In this document: positions 9,255-17,423 of the stretch, piece after piece
How the letters are laid out: each line of letters opens with the position of its first letter
Position numbering within the stretch: the stretch's first letter is position 1
Source of the DNA: Alphaproteobacteria bacterium
GTDB taxonomy: Bacteria > Pseudomonadota > Alphaproteobacteria > DSM-16000 > Inquilinaceae
Assembly: GCA_028281925.1 (NCBI GenBank)
Contig: JANQIX010000049.1
Span: 62,001-126,000, forward strand
DNA: 64,000 nt
Reading direction: 5' to 3'
The notes under the pieces: generated by a model
Told to the model about the DNA's origin: nothing
What the model saw: only the letters and a program-made list of their open reading frames with translations
The model's database searches: none
Position numbers and translations under genes: made by a program

Positions 9255-10269
9255 GGTGCCGCGTAAGGCCCGCGGCCTGGTGCTGGGCAAGTTCATGCCT
9301 CCGCACCAGGGGCACAGATACCTGATCGACTTCGCGCGTGGCTTTGTGCGCGATGTGACGGTTGTCGTCGGCACGCTGCCGTCGGAACCCATCCCCGGGG
9401 CGCTCAGGCACCGCTGGATGCGCGATGCGTTCCCCGGCCTCGAGATACTGCATCTGCCGGAAGACCTGCCGCAGGCGCCCAGCGGGCCGCAGGATGACGC
9501 GTTCTGGGAACTATGGCGCACGGCATTGCTGAGGCTGTGTCCAGACGCCGATTTCGTGTTCGCGTCCGAGACCTACGGGCCGCGTCTTGCGACCGAACTG
9601 GGCGCCCAATTCGTGCCGGTCAATCTGTCTCGCGACCTGGTTCCCATTTCGGCCTCGGCCATCCGGACCGACCCGATGGCGCATTGGGACCGTATCCTGC
9701 CCGAGGCGCGGCCCTATTTCCTGAAGCGGGTGGCGATCGTCGGTCCGGAAAGCGCCGGCAAGACCACGCTGACCGCACGCATGGCCCTTCAATACGCGAC
9801 CGTCCATATGTCGGAATTCGCGCGCGACTATCTCGCCTTCCACAACGATCGATGCGGCGACATCGGTCAGATCGAGACGATCGCACGGGGGCAGGCGGCC
9901 GGTGAGGACGCCTTGGCGCGTCAGGCGAGGCGGGTTCTTTTCACCGACACCGACACGCTGACGACCGTCTTGTGGTCCGAGCACTTCTTCGGGCACTGCC
10001 CGGACTGGATCGTCGACCTTGCCGACCGGCGGTCCCACGACCTCTATCTCGTGGCCGATGTTGCGCCCTTCGTGGCCGATGCCCAGCGTTTTCATCCCGA
10101 AGAGGCGACGCGGCAACGCTTCCGCGACCGCCTGATCCACGAACTTGACCGTCGCGGTCGGCGCTGGACGCTGCTCAGCGGCAGTTGGGACCAGCGGTGG
10201 GCCGAAGCCTGCCAAGCGGTCGACAGGCTGCTTGCCGACCCTTCGCCGCCGGTACGCCGCGGCGATTGA
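9247..10269 (+). CDS. nadR: NadR-like bifunctional NMN adenylyltransferase and ribosylnicotinamide kinase
   Basis: The enzyme converts nicotinamide riboside to NMN and then to NAD. The N-terminal nucleotidyltransferase domain has GKFMPPHQGH (the HxGH site) and a following SxSxIR block (ISASAIR); the C-terminal kinase has the P-loop GPESAGKTT. The N-terminal helix-turn-helix of enterobacterial NadR is absent, so it is probably not a repressor. No ATG fits. The TTG at 9247, eight bases after AGGAAAG and overlapping the pnuC stop, is preferred; GTG at 9256 is the alternative. Confidence 0.9.
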   Translation: MPEVPRKARGLVLGKFMPPHQGHRYLIDFARGFVRDVTVVVGTLPSEPIPGALRHRWMRDAFPGLEILHLPEDLPQAPSGPQDDAFWELWRTALLRLCPDADFVFASETYGPRLATELGAQFVPVNLSRDLVPISASAIRTDPMAHWDRILPEARPYFLKRVAIVGPESAGKTTLTARMALQYATVHMSEFARDYLAFHNDRCGDIGQIETIARGQAAGEDALARQARRVLFTDTDTLTTVLWSEHFFGHCPDWIVDLADRRSHDLYLVADVAPFVADAQRFHPEEATRQRFRDRLIHELDRRGRRWTLLSGSWDQRWAEACQAVDRLLADPSPPVRRGD

Positions 10270-10346
10270 CAGCCGGGCAGGTCACGACGTGCAATCCGCA
10301 AGGCGGCCGGTTCATGGCCGGACCGGCTGCAAAGGGGTGATCGTAA

Positions 10347-11927
10347 ATGTTTCGCTCGCGCTTTCAGAAAATCTCGCAATCGCCCACCAACCCTAAGGCC
10401 GAACCCGCCACGCGGCGCTTCGATGTGGCGAACCTTTATGAAGGCCCCGCATCCCGGCCCGATGCGGCCTCTGCCGCATCCCTGGGGCTCGATGAGAAGC
10501 TGCGCCAAGCCTATTTCTGGATCGTCAACACCGCCATCATCAGCCCGTTCTACGACATCGAGTACGAAACCGGGCCGTCATCGCGATTCAGCTTCGGCGA
10601 CAGTGCGGTCCGCGTGACGTTGCCGTCCGGCCAGAGCTATTCCAGTTTCGTCCTGCTGCCGCTATTGAACCTGGTGGTGCGCAAGCGCTGTCTGATCGTC
10701 GGTGGTCCGGGGCGAGGGAAGACGGCCACCGCCATCCTGATGGGCGTCCTTGCCGGATACGGCTTGCGCGACATCAAGCGCGCGATCCAGCACGGTCAGC
10801 CGCAGATGACGATCGCCGATCTCTTGGGCAACCCGCTGCCGGCCGACCTGGTCGGTGCGGAAAGCATGGACAACATCCGCATCGCCTGGCGCAAGTGGCT
10901 GGGCATGCGGGTCAAGGTGATCGACGAGTACAATCGCATCCCCACGCGCACCCAGTCCGCGCTGCTGACGGTGATGGCCGACAACTATGCCGAGCTGCTG
11001 GACCAGATCTACGAATGCCCGGAAGCGGCCTGGTACCTGACGGCCAACGACGATGCCGGCGGCGGCACCTATCCGGTGATCGAGGCGCTGCAAGACCGCA
11101 TCGACATCGTGGTCCGCGCGCTGCACTTCAACACGCGCTTCGTTGGCGACCTGCTGCAGCGCATCGAGCACAAGTTCCGCCCGGAAACCATGGTGCCGCC
11201 GGAGATCATCTTCAACGAGGGGGAACTGGACCGTATCTCCGACCAGATTCTGGAGGTGGTGATCCCGCCGCAGATCCGCCGGCGGGTGGAGTTCTTCTGC
11301 TCGCATTTCGAGTTCTGCGAACCGGCGGCGACGCAGCTGGAATACATGACCAAGGATACGGTCAAGCTGTCCGGCATCGACTTCCACCAAGTAGTCCGCC
11401 AGGACACGGGCAAGGACAAGCTGAAGGATCTCGGCAGCCAGACGCGCAACGGCGTGTCGGTGCGCACGCTGTTGACCCTGTTCGTCTTCGTCAAGGCGAT
11501 GGCCTATTTCCGCGGCGCGCGCGAGGCGACCTTGGACGATGTCCGCCAGCTGTTGCCGTTCGTGCTGCACGACCGACTAGACCCGCATCTGTCGTCACCC
11601 TTCTTCGACCAGCCGGAGCACCAGGCGCTGCGGGTCGACCGGCTGAGTTGGCTTCGGCACCTGTTCGACCTGTCTTGCGGAGAGTACGACCGTCTGGACC
11701 TGGATCGCGACGACCCCGTCGCCCGTCTGGAGCGGGAGTTCGAGCGCGGGCTCGACGGTCTGAGCGAACGTCAGGCCCGTGCGCAGCTGGTTGAGATCGA
11801 ACGCGTGCTGGCGGATTGGAGCAGCTCGCGCAAGATCTACGGCCACATCTTCGATGATGTGCTGAAGCTGAAATATCTCCATCAACGGTACACGAACTAT
11901 CTCAGGTGGCGGCAGTGGCAGGGATAG
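10347..11927 (+). CDS. MoxR-type AAA+ ATPase, first gene of the MoxR-vWA cassette
   Basis: A 526-residue cytoplasmic AAA+ protein. Walker A GGPGRGKT is at 119-126, Walker B VIDE at 191-194, and a sensor 1 Asn (N234) lies in WYLTAND, followed by the MoxR-like EALQDRID. MoxR ATPases act as chaperones that remodel partners, typically with a vWA-domain protein, and one lies two genes downstream. The first 100 residues and the C-terminal 200 have no domain I can name. The stop overlaps the start of the next gene, implying coupled translation. Confidence 0.85.
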   Translation: MFRSRFQKISQSPTNPKAEPATRRFDVANLYEGPASRPDAASAASLGLDEKLRQAYFWIVNTAIISPFYDIEYETGPSSRFSFGDSAVRVTLPSGQSYSSFVLLPLLNLVVRKRCLIVGGPGRGKTATAILMGVLAGYGLRDIKRAIQHGQPQMTIADLLGNPLPADLVGAESMDNIRIAWRKWLGMRVKVIDEYNRIPTRTQSALLTVMADNYAELLDQIYECPEAAWYLTANDDAGGGTYPVIEALQDRIDIVVRALHFNTRFVGDLLQRIEHKFRPETMVPPEIIFNEGELDRISDQILEVVIPPQIRRRVEFFCSHFEFCEPAATQLEYMTKDTVKLSGIDFHQVVRQDTGKDKLKDLGSQTRNGVSVRTLLTLFVFVKAMAYFRGAREATLDDVRQLLPFVLHDRLDPHLSSPFFDQPEHQALRVDRLSWLRHLFDLSCGEYDRLDLDRDDPVARLEREFERGLDGLSERQARAQLVEIERVLADWSSSRKIYGHIFDDVLKLKYLHQRYTNYLRWRQWQG

Positions 11928-12928
11928 GCCAGCCACCGATCACCGGAGTCTTCGCAGAGCGGCTTCGCGAGCGGCGGCAGGAGTATAACGACCGCTTCAC
12001 CGCCATGCGCATGGCGGCACCGTCGCTGTCGGGCGAGGCCGTGCTGGCCCACCTGGCGGAAACGGTCGCCCCCATCATTGATGCTGTTGCGGCCGCGGCG
12101 CCGGAGAAGGCCGGATCGGTCTGCGACGCGCTCTACGCGGTGTCGCTCGAGCTGATGGCGCGCGATCTGCTCGGCCCGCGATGCCGGATCGCCGCCGTCA
12201 ACGACGCCTGGCAAACCCTGCTGGGCGGCTTGCCGCACGTAACGGCCGAGGCCGCGGATCCCTTTGCCCGCACCGTCACCAATGCGGTGCACGCCGTTGA
12301 AAGCCATGCATCGGCCGACGCTGCAGCGTGGATGACCCGATTGTCGGAGGTCCGGCACCTGGTCGATGGCCTGGAGACCTTTCGGAAGTGCGGGATCGTC
12401 GCGGCGTGGCAGGCCGGTATGGCGCAGTATCGCGACGCGGGCCTGGACGCCGCAGCCACACTGAGCGAAGCGACGGTGGCAACGCTGATGCAGGTTCCGC
12501 AGCCGGCAGTGGCATCGCTCATCGCCGCCTTGCGGCGCGACCCTTGGGCCGAGCCGCAGGCACAAGCGGCCCGTGCCCCCAGATGCGTGGCAGCCGTCGG
12601 GGGCTTCCGCGGGTTTGGCGGCCCGTTCCTGACACCGCCCCTGGCCGTGACGCATGGCCGGCGGCTCGTCGTCTTCGATGCGGAGAGGGCGTGGGAGCTG
12701 ATTGCGGACCGATTCGGCAATACGCTCTTGCCCGTCCCGCTTGACGACTACGACATCGACGTGCCCGGCGATCGGCCTCAGATCGATCAGAAGGGCCATG
12801 TCCGCTTCGGCCGCGCCAGGTCGCACCTGCCGGACCTTGCCGGCGCCAGCAGTCAGGCCAGCGACGGAACGACACTGGCCGTCACGCTGCCGCTATCGCA
12901 CTTCGTGCATCTGGTGGCCGTCGCATGA
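11915..12928 (+). CDS. Unknown protein of the MoxR-vWA cassette
   Basis: About 337 residues, without membrane segments or signal peptide. Alanine-rich helical sequence fills the first 230 residues; a distinct C-terminal part contains a glycine/aromatic block (GGFRGFGGPFLTPP, near 230), a histidine-containing strand and an aspartate-rich loop (DDYDIDVPGD). No enzymatic motif is evident. It overlaps the MoxR gene stop and ends 4 bp inside the vWA gene (start 12925), so it is surely part of the same operon. GTG 11915 follows AGGTGG by five bases; GTG 11906 is an alternative. It may be the variable third partner of the MoxR/vWA pair. Confidence 0.75.
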   Translation: MAGIGQPPITGVFAERLRERRQEYNDRFTAMRMAAPSLSGEAVLAHLAETVAPIIDAVAAAAPEKAGSVCDALYAVSLELMARDLLGPRCRIAAVNDAWQTLLGGLPHVTAEAADPFARTVTNAVHAVESHASADAAAWMTRLSEVRHLVDGLETFRKCGIVAAWQAGMAQYRDAGLDAAATLSEATVATLMQVPQPAVASLIAALRRDPWAEPQAQAARAPRCVAAVGGFRGFGGPFLTPPLAVTHGRRLVVFDAERAWELIADRFGNTLLPVPLDDYDIDVPGDRPQIDQKGHVRFGRARSHLPDLAGASSQASDGTTLAVTLPLSHFVHLVAVA

Positions 12929-14724
12929 CCGCGGCTGACGCTCCGGGCGCGGGCGATGTGCCGGATTCGCGCGCTCTGCTGGCTAAATGGCAGGACGCCT
13001 GGCCGAAGGCGCTGGCGGCCTGGAGCCGGTTCACGAAGCTGAGCCATCCGCGCTGGTGCTTGAGCGAGGCGGACGAACAGGAGCATGGCCTAAGCGGCAG
13101 CTTCGCCATGATCCGGCTGGACGACCACGCCGTGGTGATCAGCCTGCGCCAGATCGCCCAGCAGGGGCTGACCAAATTCGCGCCGGAGATCCTCGCCCAC
13201 GAGATCGGTCACCATGTCTATGCGCCCGGCGACCTGACGGACCATGCACGCATGCTGGCGCGGATGCGGGCCGCACTGCCGGACCGGGAAGAGGATGCGG
13301 GCATGGTCGGCAACCTTTACACCGACCTGCTGATCAACGATCGGCTGCAGCGCGTGGCGGAGCTCAGAATCGCCGAGGTGTATGCAACCCTGTCCCGCGC
13401 CTGGCGGGGGAGCGCGGGGCATCTCTGGTCGTTCTATATGCGGATCTACGAGGTGCTGTGGCGCCTGAAGCCGGGTACGTTCGTCAGTCTGAAGGACGAC
13501 GCTCTGTTCGAGCACGATGCCCAACTGGGCGCCAAGCTGATCCGCGTCTATCGCCGGGACTGGCTGGCCGGCGCGGCCAAGTTCGCGGCCCTCTGCTATC
13601 CCTATCTCGCGAAGGACAAGTCGACGGCGCTGCGTCGCGTTCTGGTGCCGTTGCTGGATGCGGAACGGCCGACTGCCGGCACCATCCCGTCCGGTCTGAC
13701 GGAACTGGAGGCGGACGAGATCGGGAACGTGCTGCACCCACGGGAAGACCCGGCCCTCGGCGGCTATGCCGATGACGGCGCTGAGGACGGAGGCGACGGG
13801 ACGGCGGAATCGCAAGGCGGCAAAGGGCCGAACGATGAGTACCGTGGGCCCGCCGACTATCGCGACCTGATGCAGTCGATCGGCGTCACCCTGTCGGACG
13901 ACGACCTTACAATCCGGTATTACCGCGAGCGGGCGCTGCCCCATATCGTGCCGTTCCCCGAACAGGTTCTGGACGTGACGGCGGAGCCGTTGCCCGAGGG
14001 CCTCGAAGACTGGGAGTTCGGCGCCCCGATTGAGGAGATCGACTGGCTGGAAAGTGTGATCGCCAGCCCACAGGTCATCCCGGGCCTGACCACCCGACGG
14101 CGCGTCTACGGGCAGGTGGAGGGCAGCGAGCGTGACAGCGTGCCGGTCGATCTGTTCCTTGGCGTCGACTGTTCAGGGTCCATGATGAACCCCAAGAGAG
14201 GCGTCTCATTTCCCGTGTTGGGCGGTGCCATCATCGCGCTCTCGGCCTTGCGGGCCGGCGCCAAGGTGATGGTCACGCTGTCCGGCGAACCGGGACGGCA
14301 TTCATCGACCGACGGCTTCGTGGAGGATGAGACGGCCATTCTCGGGGCGCTGACCGGCTATCATGGAACGGGATATACCTTCGCCATCCCCCGCCTGGTG
14401 GACGCCTTCCCGGAAGACACCGAACGCGACCACCCGGCACACATCCTGATCGTCACCGACAGCGACATCTACCGCATGCTGGAAGGCAAAGACGGCAAGG
14501 TGGGCGACAAGTCGGGCTGGCAGGTTGCGCTGGACTGCCTGCAGCGCGCGGCCGGCGGTGGCACGATGCTGCTGCATGCGAACGCTAAAGCGCATCAGGA
14601 CAAGGTGGAGCGGTTGCGCGGGCAGGGGTGGGCGGTCCACCACATCACGCGCTGGGAAGATGTGGTGGCCTTCGCCGCCCGTTTTGCCGAAGCGGCTTAT
14701 GCCAACCCGCGGGGCCGCCGGTGA
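12925..14724 (+). CDS. Zincin-like metallopeptidase plus vWA-domain protein
   Basis: This 599-residue protein combines two recognisable modules. Near the N-terminus AHEIGHHVY (HExxH, residues 92-96) is a zinc-metallopeptidase signature. From about residue 405 a vWA domain follows, with the MIDAS motif DxSxS at D415, S417 and S419, a threonine in the GTGYT loop and a downstream IVTDSD strand that completes metal coordination. An acidic, glycine-rich linker lies near 280-310. vWA proteins are the usual partners of MoxR ATPases. It starts 4 bp before the preceding stop, and the next gene starts at its stop (GTGA). Confidence 0.85.
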   Translation: MTAADAPGAGDVPDSRALLAKWQDAWPKALAAWSRFTKLSHPRWCLSEADEQEHGLSGSFAMIRLDDHAVVISLRQIAQQGLTKFAPEILAHEIGHHVYAPGDLTDHARMLARMRAALPDREEDAGMVGNLYTDLLINDRLQRVAELRIAEVYATLSRAWRGSAGHLWSFYMRIYEVLWRLKPGTFVSLKDDALFEHDAQLGAKLIRVYRRDWLAGAAKFAALCYPYLAKDKSTALRRVLVPLLDAERPTAGTIPSGLTELEADEIGNVLHPREDPALGGYADDGAEDGGDGTAESQGGKGPNDEYRGPADYRDLMQSIGVTLSDDDLTIRYYRERALPHIVPFPEQVLDVTAEPLPEGLEDWEFGAPIEEIDWLESVIASPQVIPGLTTRRRVYGQVEGSERDSVPVDLFLGVDCSGSMMNPKRGVSFPVLGGAIIALSALRAGAKVMVTLSGEPGRHSSTDGFVEDETAILGALTGYHGTGYTFAIPRLVDAFPEDTERDHPAHILIVTDSDIYRMLEGKDGKVGDKSGWQVALDCLQRAAGGGTMLLHANAKAHQDKVERLRGQGWAVHHITRWEDVVAFAARFAEAAYANPRGRR

Positions 14725-15308
14725 CACTTGCCAGCCCAGACCTGCACGGCTTGCTGAGGCGCCTGAGCGATTGCCCGGCCGACTTCCTGCTGCCGCCCAG
14801 AGTCGGGGGTGCCGGCACGGTGCATGTGGCCGCGGTGGTTTCCGACGTGCTTGCCAGCATGGGTGGCGACAGGCTGTCGGATCTGGCCGCCAAGACCTTC
14901 TCTCACCCCGCGCGACAGATGCCGGACGGATGGCTGAACGTCGTGCTGGTGGCCTGCTGGCTGCTGGGCGACCCATGGTTCCGTGGCCGGACCTCCCTTG
15001 CGCCGAAAGCATCGATTCTTCTTGCGTCCCACCTGCAGCCCTTGGCGCGCCTGGTCAAGCCGGATCAGTTCGTTGCCGATCCCGACCGGCGCGAAGAACT
15101 CGCCCGGTTCTGCCTGGCACGCCTCGACCTGTGCCCGCTTGGCGAAAAGGAAGCCGCGGCGCGCGACCGGCTGGCCGCCATCAGCAGTGTGGAGCGGGAA
15201 CGGGTAGCCCGCGAAGCCGCGGCGGCGGAACGCAGGGCCCGCGAGGTACGCAAGGCCATGGCAGCCAAGCGCGCCCGCGAGGCGGCGTCAGTGTACGGTC
15301 GTGAATAG
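14721..15308 (+). CDS. Unknown cassette protein with a charged C-terminal helix
   Basis: A 195-residue protein starting at GTG 14721, which overlaps the vWA gene stop (GTGA). Residues 1-140 look globular, with a WLNVVLVACWLLGDPWF segment near 74-90 that is hydrophobic but too short and aromatic for a sure membrane helix. The last 50 residues are almost wholly Arg, Ala, Glu and Lys, predicting a long positively charged helix or coiled coil that could bind nucleic acid or a partner. I do not recognise a family. Only 24 bp separate it from the ligase-like gene. Confidence 0.7.
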   Translation: MTLASPDLHGLLRRLSDCPADFLLPPRVGGAGTVHVAAVVSDVLASMGGDRLSDLAAKTFSHPARQMPDGWLNVVLVACWLLGDPWFRGRTSLAPKASILLASHLQPLARLVKPDQFVADPDRREELARFCLARLDLCPLGEKEAAARDRLAAISSVERERVAREAAAAERRAREVRKAMAAKRAREAASVYGRE

Positions 15309-15332
15309 CCACCAGCGACTGAGGCATGGGCG

Positions 15333-16733
15333 ATGAGCAGCCGCACACCCGTGTTGACCGACGACGACCGATTTCCGCTGATCCCGGAAGAACGACGGCA
15401 ACTGCTGACCGATCTGCGTGAGCACCCGCATGCGCCCATCTTCAACTACGGCTGCGGCGACCGGCTCACCGCAACAGGGCTGGAAGAGGTCCGCCGCTAT
15501 GAAAGCGCGCTGGCGGTAGAGCCGAGGTTCTGGCAGCCCGGCAAGCCACCGCCCTGGGTTGAAGCTTTTGCCGAGCGCTGCCTGCGCACCGTCCCGTTCT
15601 ATCGTGGGCGTGGCGGTGACCCGGGGGATCTGACGAGCATTCCGCCCTGCGACCGCACCGATCTGGAGCGCGGGCCGGAGGCCTTCGTGCCGGACGACCA
15701 GCCGCTGGACGACATCATGGTCTACGACACGTCGGGGACCGTAGGGCCGGTGGTGCGCGTTCCGTCCCACCCTGTGGCTGCGGCCAAGTATCTGCCTGTA
15801 CTGCGATCGATCCTGAAGCGCCGTGGCGTCACATTGGAGGGCGGGCCCGACCGTGTGGCAATCGCGCTGGTCTGCGCCCAGGCCTACACGCTGACCTATG
15901 CCACTTTGTCCGCCTATCTGGGCGGTGCGGCGCATGTGAAGATCAACCTCAATCCGCGCGATTGGCATGATCCCGATGACAGGATGCGGTTCCTCGACGG
16001 CTGCGATCCGGAAATCGTCACCGGCGACCCTTACGCCTTCGCCGAATTGGCGAAGTTGCCGCTGGCCATCCGGCCAAAGGCACTGGTGTCGACCGCCATG
16101 GCACTGACGGACGGGCTGCGGAGCGACCTGGGGCACCGATTCGGCTGCCCGGTCTTGGATGTCTATTCGCTGACAGAGGCGCGCATGGTCGCCGTCAGGG
16201 AAGGGGACGTCCATGTGGTTGCCGCGCACGACATGTATGTCGAGATCCTCGACGACGACGGCGCACCATTGCCGGCGGGAGAGCGGGGGGAAATCACGCT
16301 GACCTGCCCGCGCAACCCATTCCAGCCGCTCTTGCGCTATCGTACCGGCGACTTCGCGGCCCTTGAGGCGCGGGGCGAGGACATGACGTTGGTCGGGCTG
16401 GAGGGTCGCCGGCCGGTTGCCCTGTGCGACGATGCGGGCCGGCCGGTCAACACCATCGACGTGACGCATGTGCTGCGCCGCTTCTCGCTGCCCGTTTTTC
16501 GTCTCAGTCAGGCGCGCGACGGCGCATTGACCCTGGAGGTCCCGCAGGACGCGGAAGCCGACCCGGTAGCTCTGCGGGCGGCCATTCTGTCCGTCTTCGG
16601 TGCCCGCCAGACACTTTCGATCCGGCCGCTCGACCCCGCGGCGGGGCTGACCGGCAAAGTACAAGCCTATGTGAGCGAGCTTGACGATATCAGTGCGCTG
16701 CCCAAATCGCAGACATCGCCAGAGAGACGTTAA
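15333..16733 (+). CDS. PaaK-like adenylate-forming (ANL superfamily) enzyme of the cassette
   Basis: A 466-residue member of the phenylacetate-CoA ligase-like branch of the ANL superfamily, which activates a carboxylate as an acyl-adenylate. Conserved motifs are present: phosphate-binding TSGTVGP (133-139), YSLTE (278-282), YRTGD (336-340) and a C-terminal GK (K442) where the catalytic lysine is expected, so it is probably active. The substrate is unknown. Its position as last gene of the MoxR-vWA operon, away from any phenylacetate genes, suggests a specialised role such as activating a small molecule or a protein modifier. Confidence 0.8.
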   Translation: MSSRTPVLTDDDRFPLIPEERRQLLTDLREHPHAPIFNYGCGDRLTATGLEEVRRYESALAVEPRFWQPGKPPPWVEAFAERCLRTVPFYRGRGGDPGDLTSIPPCDRTDLERGPEAFVPDDQPLDDIMVYDTSGTVGPVVRVPSHPVAAAKYLPVLRSILKRRGVTLEGGPDRVAIALVCAQAYTLTYATLSAYLGGAAHVKINLNPRDWHDPDDRMRFLDGCDPEIVTGDPYAFAELAKLPLAIRPKALVSTAMALTDGLRSDLGHRFGCPVLDVYSLTEARMVAVREGDVHVVAAHDMYVEILDDDGAPLPAGERGEITLTCPRNPFQPLLRYRTGDFAALEARGEDMTLVGLEGRRPVALCDDAGRPVNTIDVTHVLRRFSLPVFRLSQARDGALTLEVPQDAEADPVALRAAILSVFGARQTLSIRPLDPAAGLTGKVQAYVSELDDISALPKSQTSPERR

Positions 16734-16870
16734 CCGGATCTTCGCCCGGTGATGGTAACGGTCGTCTCTCAGGACAGACCGGCAGTGTCGGTGCAAGCCG
16801 CTGTCGGGCCCTTGCGGCGGCCAGAGGGCGGATCGGCTGCTCCCGTTCGCCGCCGGTTTGGAGCGTGGCC

Positions 16871-17143
16871 ATGCGATCCCTCGGCGTTCTCGGCCTTGTG
16901 CTGGCGACTGCGGCGTGCGGACCCGACACGACCCTTGATTCCCAGCTTGGATCTGGTATCGGCGACCGCGACCGATCGGATTTCGTGCGCGTCCTTGTCG
17001 AGGAACAGAATGGCTGGATCGACTCCTCCGCCGCCCATGAGGAAGCCGCCGACCATTGCGGCCAGCGCCTGCAGACGGCCCAGTTCTTCATGGCACAGGA
17101 CGTGGGGCCCGGCCGCCGCGTGTTCATGTTCCGCTGCCTCTAG
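16871..17143 (+). CDS. Small predicted lipoprotein
   Basis: The 90-residue product begins with a signal-like stretch (MRSLGVLGLVLATAAC) whose TAAC resembles a lipobox, predicting lipidation at Cys16. The mature part has a hydrophilic middle and two further cysteines (in DHCGQ and at the terminus, FRCL). The start at ATG 16871 is preferred to GTG 16865. Function unknown; it follows the cassette by about 140 bp on the same strand and may or may not be cotranscribed. Confidence 0.5.
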   Translation: MRSLGVLGLVLATAACGPDTTLDSQLGSGIGDRDRSDFVRVLVEEQNGWIDSSAAHEEAADHCGQRLQTAQFFMAQDVGPGRRVFMFRCL

Positions 17144-17176
17144 GGGGCTTTCGTCGATCCGGGGCCTTCGCCCGGA

Positions 17177-17314
17177 ATGACGCAGATATTCCTGATCGCC
17201 GCGCTGGTGGTGACGCTCTTCCCAGGCATCCGCCGGCGGTTGGGCCGTCTGGTGTGGATCACCCTGACAGCGATCTTGATTCTGTTGATTGTGATCGCCA
17301 GTGCGCCTCGGTGA
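17177..17314 (+). CDS. 45-residue putative membrane peptide
   Basis: ATG 17177 opens a 45-codon frame predicted to hold two hydrophobic helices (residues 4-16 and 25-43) joined by a short arginine-rich turn (RRRLGR), the topology of a small membrane hairpin protein. It lies 33 bp after the small lipoprotein gene. The amphipathic pattern makes it better than random, but no homology can be claimed. Confidence 0.4.
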   Translation: MTQIFLIAALVVTLFPGIRRRLGRLVWITLTAILILLIVIASAPR

Positions 17315-17423
17315 ATTTGTGACAACTCAGTGTTGACCGGGCGGCGGCCTATCGTGTCAGAGTGTGGGCTTGCGTCCGTCCGCGCGGCGACGAGCCGATG
17401 CGTGAGTCCACAGAGAGTCCCCG

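Noticed and set aside
7757-9325. 522-codon plus-strand frame opposite the SGNH hydrolase and across pnuC
   Set aside because: It runs antisense to the SGNH gene with its catalytic motifs and out of frame through pnuC; composition is arginine/alanine-rich noise.
15288-16796. Long minus-strand frame opposite the ligase-like gene
   Set aside because: Complementary shadow of a gene with intact ANL motifs; no recognisable domain of its own.
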